This document shows, piece after piece, positions 1 to 44,131 of a stretch of DNA of 64,000 nt; position 1 is the first letter of the stretch, and each line of letters begins with the position of its first letter. The translations under genes and the position numbers were made by a program. Below the pieces are notes generated by a model. It had not been told where the DNA came from and did not search any database. It worked only from the letters and a program-made list of their open reading frames with translations. The DNA lies in NCBI RefSeq assembly GCF_042242105.1, contig NC_092026.1, forward strand, positions 21,230,691 through 21,294,690, written 5' to 3'. The DNA is from Pempheris klunzingeri. Its lineage: Eukaryota > Chordata > Actinopteri > Acropomatiformes > Pempheridae.

Positions 1-15951
<15,951 letters not shown>

Positions 15952-17072
15952 GCCGTAGGACAGGACGTGCTCCGCGGCGGCGGCGGCCATGTTCACGGAC
16001 ACGAAAGGCAGCCGGCACGTTCGAGGAGGAGGGAAGAAAAATGTGAAGCACTTAGAATGTGGCGGCAGCACAAAAGAGCACTTAGAAAAGAGACGATTTT
16101 ACTCCTGAGCTCTTGGAGTCCAAATTGGCGCGCCCACCGTGAGGATGGGGAACGAGGACCGACTGTCCCCCCCCCCCCCCCCGACTGTCTGAGGGGGCCC
16201 AGGCCGCAGATGAAGCCCAGGGAGCAGTGATCAAAAGCTGGACTGGGCGGAGCAAGGAGCTGCAGCAAGGAGCAAAGTGTGGACGACGACCACCTGCTAC
16301 TGCTCCTCATCAAGCAGGGTCACACAACAGAAAGATCTCAATTGTTTTCAAAGTGAGTGTTCATACATTGTGTATAGACTGTGCTCTTAATTTTTTAACT
16401 TATTTTATACATAAACAATTGTGCATTTGTAAATAGTCATGTAATTATTGTTTTAAACTTGTAAAAACAAAAAATGATAGATATTTTGATTGTAAACTTG
16501 TTCTGTCTCATGTTTTAATGGACCAAAGTTGGTTTTTATATCGAGTGTCCTCTTCGTCCGTGATGTTCTTGTTGTTGGCTTAAAATCTTAAGCATGTGTT
16601 GGCTTTTGTTGTGTTTTTTTTGTTTTTTTGTTTTTTTGTTTTTACCGTTTTCTTCCTTCCTCATCTGGAGTTCCACGCCACAGCTGGTGTTTTTTGACTT
16701 TGGCAATTAAATGCTGTGCATGCGTTGCGTTGTTTGTACTTTTTTCCTAAAGAGCTGTACTGTGGACTTAATTGTGAGGTTTACTGAAGTGTTCCAGCTT
16801 TTTTTGCGCCATTGTGTTCTGTCCTTTTTGCGGCCTCACTCCTCATGTGTTGTCCATTGTGTCTCGCGCACATTAAAGTCTGTTGTGGCTTCCAAGGAAA
16901 AAAAAAACATACTTTTACAGTTTCAATGTGAGATCACAACAAAACCTATTTTTTCAACATAATGCCTTTTTGAACGATGGTTCTAAAAATGTCTATTTTA
17001 ATATTTACTTGTTACATGACTTGTACATATTTGTAATATATAATTGAATAAATTTTATTTGTTGTGAAATTA
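15952..17072 (+). other. ankrd12: ankrd12 3'UTR
   Basis: The 3'UTR runs from the TGA at 15949-15951 to just past AATAAA at 17047-17052, about 1.1 kb. Possible earlier polyadenylation hexamers (ATTAAA) occur near 16707 and 16871. The first 350 nt are GC-rich with a 16-C run at 16167-16182; the rest is T-rich. Two Pumilio-type octamers (UGUANAUA) are visible: TGTAAATA at 16428-16435 and TGTACATA at 17022-17029. The 3' end is inferred from the hexamer only. Confidence 0.7.
17047..17052 (+). terminator. ankrd12: Polyadenylation signal AATAAA, ankrd12
   Basis: This is a canonical hexamer in an AT-rich 3'UTR end, with a GT-rich stretch (gtgttggttgtggtgtc) beginning about 25 nt downstream, as expected of a cleavage/polyadenylation site. 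Confidence 0.7.
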
Positions 17073-17079
17073 AAAGTGT

Positions 17080-18500
17080 TGGTTGTGGTGTCATTAATCT
17101 CAAAGGTACACGAGAAATTAGAGCTGACACAGTTGACCGCTAGATAACTGGCACCAGTTAATTATTATATTAATTATTGATTTATCTGTTTAAGTTTGTT
17201 TATCAAGCAGCAGTGTCAAACATCGGCTGTTTCAGCTTCTAAAATGTGAGGATTTGCAGCTTTTCTCTTTTTGTATTGTAAATTGATTTCTTTTTTTATG
17301 TTGGTCGAACAAGTCATTTCAAGAGTCACTGTCAGCTGTGACAAACTGCAATGAGCATCTTAAAATATTCTGACAGTTTATTGACTAATCAATAGATTCG
17401 TTGTTGATTTAAAAATAGACAAGAAATGATTTTGACATTTGAGATTTAGTTTTAACGTACTTGTAGCAGTTTTGTCTTCGGCCAGTAGATGTCGCTGTTC
17501 ACACCTGAAGCACCAAACATGAAACTCTGCTGCTTCATTCACTCAGTGACTGTTGATGACTTTGTTTTGTTGACATGATGCAGATTAAGTGGCTGTAAAT
17601 CTTTTGTATGGTGCTGATAATAAAATGAACTGCTGTATGTCCAACGATTTCATTCACCGACACGATTTTAAAAGTATAAAGTTAGTTTTTATTGCTCTTG
17701 GTCTTTTTGACCTCATGCATGTGGAGGCAGAGGCTTCAACTGTCATTTCATTTTACTACATAAGCTATAAAAACATGACTACTAGAATATATATTATATA
17801 TACTTAGAATATACTTTTAAAATGCCCCTTCCGTCATGTTTTAAGACAAATAACTCTCAAAAAAAGTTCATCAATATGTTAAACATCTGTTCGGTGTACT
17901 TTCACACTTCCATACTTAAAGCCTGGTTTGCTGCTAGTTGACTAATTAGGTAAATTAACATTTATTAAGTAAAAGAGCTCAACACACTCTGGTGCAGTGA
18001 GACGTACCACTGGCACGAACTATGAATGAATTACAGATGTCTGTACTGCATGTTGTAGGACATTCATGCCACTCAGATCAAACATCTACAATTTAATACT
18101 TTATGAAACTTTCATGTTGTAGTTCCTGGTCTTTGGCCTCTCTGGTAAAATTGTACTTTGGGTAGTTTTTTTGCATCATTAAAATCTGAATTAATGTGTC
18201 TCTAAAATCAGTAAAACATAGAAGGATTTATTGCCCTGCTGTTGTATTAAAGTGCTTTAGTTTTAGAGTCACATGTACCTACAATTCTCCCCATTTAGAT
18301 GCGAACACACCTTCGTCTTAACTTCATCATTAACACTCGAGCTGATTTTCTTTTAATTTGTCATTTTTTGCTTCCGGCTTCATTTACTTTGAAGGGTCGA
18401 GTTCCCTCCTCTGGGATCTGATTCACATTTAAATGTCTCTGCCTTGGCTGAAGGTGTGTCTGTTCCTCTCTGACCTTCCTCCCCCTGGCAGGCTGGAAGT
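17080..18500. other. Intergenic region ankrd12-twsg1
   Basis: There is no gene here. From about 17115 to 17415 lies a decayed member of the 'GAGCTGCAACTAACGATTA' dispersed repeat family. It starts at tagagctgacacagttgacc and contains 'ctaaaatgtgaggatttgcagcttttctcttt' in two parts, and 'ttattgactaatcaatagattc' split near 17380. Related copies lie at 21.9 and 22.6 kb. The rest is AT-rich unique-looking DNA. Confidence 0.55.
17115..17415 (+). repeat. Dispersed MITE-like repeat, 'gagctgcaactaacgatt' family, decayed copy
   Basis: The opening is TTAGAGCTGACACAGTTGAC, followed by ATTAATTATTGATTTATC. It then has the family's internal signature AAAATGTGAGGATTTGCAGC and closes near CTAATCAATAGATTCG. 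Better preserved copies in this window (22580-22800, starting agagctgcaactaacgatt; 21895-22145, ending agttgcagctct) carry complementary ends, so the family has inverted termini. No coding sequence. Confidence 0.5.
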
Positions 18501-18549
18501 GAGGCCTGCTGTGGTTCTGGTGAACTCTCAGGAAAACACGTGTAAACAC

Positions 18550-19150
18550 CTGTGGAGCTCGGTGGCCCATCAGGCCATCTGAGGACGCTCCTCAGCGGGA
18601 AGTCTGCTCAGCTTCACAGCTTCCGAATCGCCCTTTTCTCACCTAATGAGCCGCTGATAAGGCCGGAGACAAAGGGCAGCCTAACGGAGTGGGGGTGGCT
18701 TGTAAAGAAGAGGTTTGTTCGTGTGAAAGAAGCCAAACAGAGCCCACCAAGGCAGGCGATCAAGGGCCGGAGTTTGGCCTGAAAGGCGACAAACGGAGAT
18801 TTTACGCGCAAGACTTTTACGCACACATCTCCAGCGGCGCGCACTCTTCTGCTGCTTGGATTTGCGTTGCGGTGATGCGGATCATTCATGTCCGCTGCCC
18901 TGAGGACTCTGAGCCGGTGTGTGTGTGACCTGAGGCCCGCTGCTCTCCTCCACAAACGCTGGGCAGAAAATGGAGTGTGTGCCTTTAAGGCGCCCGACTG
19001 CCTGTCGCTTTTTGCTGCGGAGAGACTGACGCCCTCTGGACACAGTGGACACTTGAGCGGCGGCAGAACACCATCCTGGAGAAGTTCAAAGAGAAAACAG
19101 CCACTCTCACTCTTGAGGAGAAAAGTCGGGAACTTGTTAACAGCGTTGTG
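18550..19150 (+). promoter_or_regulatory. twsg1: twsg1 promoter and non-coding first exon
   Basis: A strong splice donor (cagcgttgtg|gtgagttt) follows 19150 and precedes the coding exon at about 20044. It implies a 5'UTR exon ending at 19150. The upstream DNA (about 18.55-19.1 kb) is richer in CpG than its surroundings, as expected of a CpG-type promoter. I cannot place the transcription start; it probably lies between about 18.8 and 19.05 kb. No TATA box is evident. Confidence 0.6.
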
Positions 19151-20077
19151 GTGAGTTTCAAACCTCTTCTATCTTTACTGTTTCGCTTGGTTTTTTTTTT
19201 TTTTCTTTTTCCTGCGCTCGGTTCTGCGTGCGAGTGAAACAGAGCTTTGGTGTTGGGCGATGAGCATAAAAGAGGTGAAGAAACGCGTTCATGAGTGAGG
19301 GAGCTAATGTTCCTCACATGTTTTCTCCCCGTCATGAGAAAGTGAACAATGTGCAGCAGAGTGGTGAAGTGGGAAAAGCAGAGCGACCGGATCGGACGGC
19401 GTGTTAACGCGCTACACTCTGGCAAGAAAAAAAAAAAAAGAATAGGTGAAGCAAGCTGATGTTGCCAGATGTGTGTGTTGTTATTCCACAGTAACGTGAG
19501 TGACTGGGTGCTGGCTTTGAATGAAATGTGACGCAGAGGCCTTTTTAGAAAAGTGGTGTCAGAGTTAGTTCAGGTTTGACAAAGCTGTGATTGTCACTAG
19601 ATTTTTTTTTTTTTTTTAAAAACACTTTTGCATCTGGTTTTTGCTGCACTGTCCAGTCCTGCTGTTGGAGTTTTACCACTAAGATTTAGATTTCAGATGT
19701 GCAGTGAATGAGGTTCACACACAAAGGAAGAAGAACACATCATTCATTGTTATTATTCAGCTTAAAATCCATCTAAATCTAAATCATTAAGAGAATCAGA
19801 TGGATTTTTACAGCTCACATCTGAATTGGACAAAAGAGTGATTCTAGATTAGTCTGAGTAAACTTTCTCTGTTTCTTTTTTATTCTAAGTGTTGTATAAT
19901 CTTTATGTCCCATCATCTATTGGGCGCCGACTGCAGCTCTTCACTTTCCCTCTTGTGGAATGTCAGTGGTGAAGTGTTGTTTATTTGTCTTTGCCCTCCG
20001 TCCCTGATCTCCGTGGTCCTGTCCTGTGTCCTGTGTTGATGTAGGTGTTTCCAGTGCCGTGCTGGTGAGCCGTCAGG

Positions 20078-33371
<13,294 letters not shown>

Positions 33372-33665
33372 AGTGCGGGCACATATTGGTACCAAATGTC
33401 TGGGCCATACCAGAGGACTGAGGGCAGAGGAATCTAAGACTGTTATGTGTTAGCATTCCTCAGTTACCTTGTAAAATACCCCCTACACCCCTCCTCCTAC
33501 CCCTGCAAATTGTTTTTATTCTGCTGTTATGTTTCACTGTATATTTTTAGATATGTTTTCAATAGTGTTTTTTACTAGAGGTGTATATGAATAATGTATT
33601 TTTACAATTATGGTCAGCTAAATCCCAGTCTCATGCCAAATAAAGAAAAGTTTGGTGACGTGGAC
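33372..33665 (+). other. twsg1: twsg1 3'UTR with polyadenylation signal
   Basis: The short 3'UTR follows the TGA at 33369-33371. AATAAA is at 33639-33644, followed by a GT-rich stretch (gtttggtgacgtgg). A GC-poor, T-rich segment (ttttatt, tatattttt) precedes it. This would give a 3'UTR of about 0.3 kb; a longer alternative end cannot be excluded. Confidence 0.7.
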
Positions 33666-34470
33666 TATTTTGTGTCACAGAAAGATGCCTGATTTTAAAA
33701 TATCTTCTCTTCTTTTTACTATATTTTCTTTAAAAAATAAGTGCACAGCGTGAGTGGAATAGTAAATGTTTGTCTTCCCAGTTGCTCTAATCTTAGCCCA
33801 GTGTTGCCAGCGTCAGGAAACGCATCATTTCCTGGGGAAACAAAGTTGTTATTATGCCATTCTGGTCCACAGGTGTTCCAGTGCTCACTGACCGTCTCAT
33901 GGAAGCGGAGGGGAAAGGGAGCGTTTATCGATGCCAATCTCTCACCGCCGCACACAAATGCTCTTTTGTAATGCGAGTGCATTTTCAAAAGGCAGCAGGG
34001 TGCCCTATCACTGATTCTGTTCCCAATTGGCATCCAGCAGCAGTTTGCACAGACTAATGTACCAGACGCACAATGAGACCTTGTTTGTCTTTTTTTTTTA
34101 TGATATTGAATCACGACCTCATTTCACCACTGCAGCTGTGGGTTTGGAGCAGATGGTGCCAACAAAGATCAGAGGACTAATGCGTTTCACATGTCAGAAT
34201 GACCACCAGTCTTCTCAGTCCAACCACAGCGTTTGGGAAAGTACACATGATTCAGAAAAGCTGGCGGTTACACCAAATTTAGATTATAGTTGCTATTCAA
34301 AACACTGTTTAACACTTTTCTCTTGTACACAAGCTTGTAAAACAGCAAACTTGTGGTTAATCTCAAAATGATACCACAGCCCAAACAGTCCTCATTAATT
34401 CCAGATGATTCTGGTATGAGAAACCTACTTAAACTATACATTTGCGGTGAAATCTCTAAGCATTTGCAGC
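33666..34470. other. Intergenic region twsg1-ralbp1
   Basis: This is about 0.8 kb without a gene. The part at 33740-34070 is non-repetitive, of balanced composition and looks like a candidate conserved non-coding element (see findings). The rest has no recognisable feature. Confidence 0.5.
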
Positions 34471-34592
34471 ACTCGTTGTCGAACTACATTTCCCATTATG
34501 CACTTTAGCTACCGCGCAGGCGCAGATGGGTTTATTTAGATACAGACATCCGGAAGCTCCACTCTGAAATTGACCGAACAGGATAGCACTTG
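34470..34592 (+). promoter_or_regulatory. ralbp1: ralbp1 core promoter and non-coding first exon
   Basis: Two housekeeping-promoter motifs stand side by side. ACTACATTTCCCATTATGC at 34483-34501 matches the ZNF143/Staf (SBF) consensus (ACTACAATTCCC...GC). GCGCAGGCGCA at 34514-34524 is an NRF1-type site. No TATA box is seen. The first exon is non-coding and ends at 34592 (gcacttg|gtaaag), about 70 nt after the NRF1 site; the start site is inferred to lie between them. The motifs are known from other vertebrate promoters; their use here is inference. Confidence 0.7.
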
Positions 34593-36299
34593 GTAAAGTT
34601 TCTTGTCTTTCGTGTTTTGCATGTGCAACGACAGTACAGCGTTTGTAAAATAGAGGTTGGGAAATGTAGCTAACTATATATTTAATGTTGGTTTTGTGTG
34701 GAGGAGACGGTGGCTTTAATCGTCAGGGATAGGCTGGCTAATCAGCTAGCTTAGCAGGTTGGCAGCTAGCTGAAGTAACGTTAGCATATGGGCCCCTCAG
34801 TTCAGAGCAGAGCTTCTACTTTCTGGCTGGTTTTAATGTAAATGTGATGAAACTCACCAGTGCAGAAGCTGATCCGAGTACTTTAACAGCAGATTGACGA
34901 TATGAGGCTGGTTGTGTTTGATTAGTTTTCCTCTGGAAACGGGATAGAGGAAGAAAATAGCGTTAGTGAGATAATCTGCCCACAGCGAAGAAAGATTAAG
35001 ATGTCAGACTGACACACAGGCTTTATTCATACATTTTGTGTCTCCACTGTTCAATTAAGACAGTGTTAGTGGACGTGTAGCCTTGCTGCTGTGTTGCATC
35101 ACTAATCACATCTGTCTTCTGGGCTCTGCAGCGTTTTTTTTCCGTAAAGAAACTGAGATAAAACCTCATTAACATCTTGACTTAAAAATAAGTCGTGTCT
35201 TGTATCAATATGTAACAGGAGATGTTTAACCTGCTGTCAGTTTGAGAAACATCTTCCAGTGATCAGTGGGGACATTTGAAGCTTACACCCTCACAGTAAG
35301 GACGGAAAGTCATCTCCTTCCTAAAACACAGACAACCTGACTGCCGAAGAGTTCCTTTTGTGCTTAATTTACCATAAACAATGCAGACTGACTGCATGCT
35401 GTTGTTTCAAATGATTGTCTAAACATTTGACTCAGATGCACAAATGTCTTCTTAGCTAAAGTAATCTGGTAAATGATAATCTGGTTAATATTTTTCTATA
35501 TGAAGTGGCCTGTGGTTTCTGATGCTGCTGACTGCGGATATCAGAAGTGGCATGTTAGATGTGGGACATGGAAGATGTGATTGTTCATATAGCAGAGCCC
35601 CATCTGGTGGGAGGACGTTACTGTTACAGTTGTTCTGTTCCCATGGATGCCATTTTTTATTCTTTTGACTTTCTGTGTAGAAAATGTTTGTATGTTAACC
35701 AATAGTTCTGTTACAGATATTGAATGTTACTTTGTATGGAAAATAACTTATTTTCCCTGCGTTATCATACCTTGTTCTTGAGGGTTGATTATTTAAATTG
35801 TGTCACAGCTTTGTTGTTCGCTTTATTTAACATGGTTTCTAAACAATTAATTCAAAATGTATTAGAGCCAGAGTAACTTTTTTTGTTTTGTTTTCTGCTC
35901 TTGCAAAAATATGTTTAGCCTTTTATTTGATCAGATAAACTGTTTGCGATTGAGATCTCCCCTCTTAAGTACAGCAGGGGAAGACACACACTGCACCAAA
36001 CATACTTCACTCATACTTATGATTGTAGAAAATACACAAACTGCACCAAAAACAGTCCCAAACCTTTCAAAATATACCCAAGTTGAAAGCAACTCATCTG
36101 TCTGGTGAAAAGTTTTGCAAAGCAAGTTCAGTTCATCGTATAGATTAGTTCATGTATGATCTGTATTTCTACAAGTCAGTGCAAACATAATAAATATCAA
36201 AAAAATCTCAGACAACAAGCAGAAGGAATGATGAAAGAGCGCGCAGACCGACATGCAGGGTTCTGTTGTGTCAGTATCTCATATGTTCGCCCACTGCAG
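34593..36299 (+). other. ralbp1 intron 1 (1.7 kb)
   Basis: The intron runs from the donor gtaaag at 34593 to the acceptor cactgcag ending 36299. A cluster of GCTAGC/GTTAGC motifs lies at 34667-34785, right after the first exon. No exon, RNA gene or clear transposon is visible in the rest. Confidence 0.6.
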
Positions 36300-36352
36300 G
36301 TGTGATGGAGAGGTGAGGTGCCAGTCAGAGGCGTGATACGACCAGAGCAGCC

Positions 36353-41125
<4,773 letters not shown>

Positions 41126-42720
41126 GACGTATTTGGTGGCTCTGCGCTGCTGTGCGTCTCTGCCGCTGGTCAGTTGTCCTGTAGTGCCACTCGTTATCCA
41201 CTGGAGATTTCACTTTGCTGGATCTTTTAGTTCATTAGAATTTGTGTCCACCAAGTGGCAGCCTCGGAAATATCTGCTATACCATCTTTGGCATCCCAAG
41301 TCTTTTAGCAGAGATCAAATGCCCTGTTTCCCATTTTCCCATGCAAAACGCAAACACAAAGAAGCTAGAAGTAGAGTAGCTACTGTAGTGGACAACTGGC
41401 TGCTGCTGTGAGAGACGAGGTGGACCATATCATCAAATTCACAGTGCCAAGCCTGTATGAAGGAAGAGGGATGGGAGGTGGAGAAATGAAGGGATTCATA
41501 AAGCAAGCAAGGGGAAGGAAGAGAGAGTAAGACGTAGGCGCCTTGCCAGTATCTGACATAAAGTTTATTTTTCGCTGGTAAGGGCTCAAGAAATGAACGT
41601 AGACCAGATATAATCTCAGTCCCTGTGTGTCACCATGTCCCTTACCTGGCTGCAAATTTAAGATGGAGACCACTGTGCCATAACTGAAGACTGGACACGT
41701 CCCCCAGAGAACCACTAATACAAAAGCTCTTTGAATAATGAAGAATTTATGATTGGTCTATCTATATATTATATATTTAAGTATTCTGAAGAATACGGTC
41801 GACTATTCAAGAAATACATTGATTTCAAATCACAGCTTTTTAGTAATATATGAATATATGTATAAATATATTGTAGATGCTTTCTTTTCTTTGAACGGCA
41901 GATGCACAGAAACACAGTGGCGTTGTGCCTCGCAACTGACCAGTGGATGAAAACACGAACGGACAACAAATACGCAACAAAAGTATATTCATCAGTGCAA
42001 AATGTAGACAAACAGCTGGAGTTGGCGATGCGACAGTCACTCTGTGAAACAACTCTTTGCTCTGTAGTGCAATCATCCTCTCTGCTATCTCTGCCAAGGA
42101 AAAACAAGGAAAAACGACATCTCTCTGGTTTAAAGACGGATTAACAAATCTGTAGCGATGGCTGTGGTCACCAGGATGTGTGCAGAGAAATGCAGGGGTG
42201 TTAATTAGTTTTGTTGTGTATTTGATCGTTTTTTTTTTTTTAAACTCTTTATGTGGAGTAATTGTTCATGGCATCAGTTGGAAGTGAGTAAAAAAAAAAT
42301 TACAAATCAATCATTTCATTTCACAACTGATTCGTGACTGTTGCAAAGTACTGTCATTGTTCAGTGGTATTTAAAGCAAAGGCATGGCCCGACTTACTTA
42401 CTGTTTGTGTATATTATTGTAAAATTGCAAACATACTGTATTTTCAGCTCTTATGTTTTGTCACGTTCTTTTTTTATTATTAATGACCTGTATGGAGTAT
42501 GCTAGTGTGACTGCCCCTGCTTTGATCTCGGGCAAATCAAAGCAATCTCATCTGGACTCATGATTCATCTTGTTATTAATCTTGTGACTGAAACACACCA
42601 ATAGCTAGATTGGGCTCAGAAGCCTCTCATGAGGTTATTTTCATATTGTTCCAAGCTTTTGTAGCTTGTTGTTGCAGACAGAATAATGCTGTGAAGAATA
42701 AAGTGTCGATCCGAAGAATT
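41126..42720 (+). other. ralbp1: ralbp1 3'UTR with polyadenylation signal
   Basis: About 1.6 kb extends from the TGA at 41123-41125 to AATAAA at 42697-42702, followed by a T/GT-rich stretch (tgagtctctgtctcttt). The first 0.6 kb is of mixed composition and the rest AT-rich (41750-41880 and 42220-42480). Small open frames occur but none resembles a protein. Confidence 0.65.
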
Positions 42721-43880
42721 TATATGAGTCTCTGTCTCTTTCTCTGACACTAAGCTTGTGATGTTCACCTTTCTACTCAGCTATGTTTGCTGGAAGACTG
42801 CTCCATATTTAGTGCTTCCTATTTTCCATCAGACATTCCCTGAATAGTTTTCCTGAAAAGTCTCCCGGCCTAATGAGGCTGTAAATGAAACCTTTGCATC
42901 CATTTTGAGGAAGTGAAACGTGTGATTGTTGGTTTTGACTCAGAATTAAGGCGTTTGAATCTAAGAGATAGTGGAAACACCCGTCTTTTTTTTTGTCGGT
43001 GCTTTAACTAGTTTCCGATTTGGAAAGTGGCCCCATCAAGTAGGACAAAATAGACAAAATAACCGGATATGAGAAGATTCATTTCAAAATTAAAAGTACT
43101 TTTCATTTTCAGACAGACCTTACAGAAGGCGACCTTAATCTCAGTACATCTTTTTGCACTCATTTGCAACATGAATTGTACTATTATCATTATTATTGTT
43201 ATTAACCAACTATGTTTTGCCTATTGTTACTTATTAATTTTTTAAAGAAAATCATATCCCTTATTTAACCAGGTAAAAGTGTCATTCATATTAGAATTTC
43301 CTTTTCAAGAGTGACCAGGCCAAGAAAGCAGCATAAACATAGCTGCATCAAATAACACAAATAATACAAACAGGCAAATACAACTGTAACACACTACAAA
43401 TGTGTGAAACAGTATCCTGTTAATATACAAAACAAGGTTCAGGAAAAAAACATCCAGTTAAGAAGCATAACCAGGTACAATTTTCAAAGAACGATTGACC
43501 AAGAGTACTGGTCCTTACTCTGTACTTAAATGTGTGACCTTCTCGCACTGTAACAGCAGAAACCTGGTATCACATTAATTTCCACTGTGATCATCTTTAA
43601 ATGTGCGTATAAGACACGTGTGTACAAGCATTTTGTGAATTACAACTAACTAATAGTGGTCCAATATGGAACTTACACAACTGCGATGTAAATCCACTGC
43701 ACATACACTAAGAAAGGACAGTTCAGTTAAACCTATGAATTTAGATTTGGGATTTTTTTTCTTCCTATTTTTCCTTTTTTTTTTTCCATTAATGATGCAG
43801 AAAGAGATAATGCAATTTTAAGAGATTTTACCAAGGTAATTAAAGTTTTGTGACAAGCCATATCAGACATAAATTACGAT
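42721..43880. other. Intergenic region ralbp1-rab31
   Basis: About 1.2 kb. This is where PPP4R1 sits in the human order, but no sequence resembling that HEAT-repeat protein is present. A decayed repeat, about 43255-43400, has cccttatttaaccaggtaaa and ttttcaagagtgaccaggcc aagaaagcagc, a phrase familiar from many teleost loci. The rest is AT-rich. Confidence 0.55.
43255..43420 (+). repeat. Dispersed teleost repeat fragment ('tatttaaccaggtaaaagt')
   Basis: It contains tcccttatttaaccaggtaa, then ttccttttcaagagtgacca ggccaagaaagcagcataaa. It is recognised from memory as a common interspersed sequence of ray-finned fish; the family name is not known to me. No coding potential. Confidence 0.45.
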
Positions 43881-43889
43881 TCCAAACAG

Positions 43890-44131
43890 ACTACCTGGAG
43901 GACATCTACAACATGGAGTCTTATTTTGAAAGTCCCCAGCGGAAGTTCTACCTGTGGTTCAGGCCGTTTGATGGTGGTTGAGTGTAGACGGTCAGCCTGT
44001 CTGCCTGCTCAAGGGCTGGGTTTCTCTTTTATCCAAGAAGAGGGTGAAAAAAGCAGAGTTTCAAGCATGACGAGACAAAGACACTGAGTGAACACAGAAA
44101 AATAATGATTTAAAAACCCTCTGAACTCACC
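43890..44131 (+). promoter_or_regulatory. rab31: rab31 5'UTR / promoter region (limits inferred)
   Basis: This is the sequence just upstream of the ATG at 44132. No TATA box or strong motif could be picked out, and the transcription start is unknown. The CpG-bearing, GC-richer DNA lies downstream in intron 1 (44.2-44.85 kb), so regulatory sequence may extend there. Confidence 0.4.

Noticed and set aside
41133..41411. Open frame after the ralbp1 stop
   Set aside because: It lies in the 3'UTR and has no similarity to any family I know.
42703..43900. Possible ppp4r1 remnant
   Set aside because: No HEAT-repeat-like or other coding trace; the region is AT-rich with a dispersed repeat.
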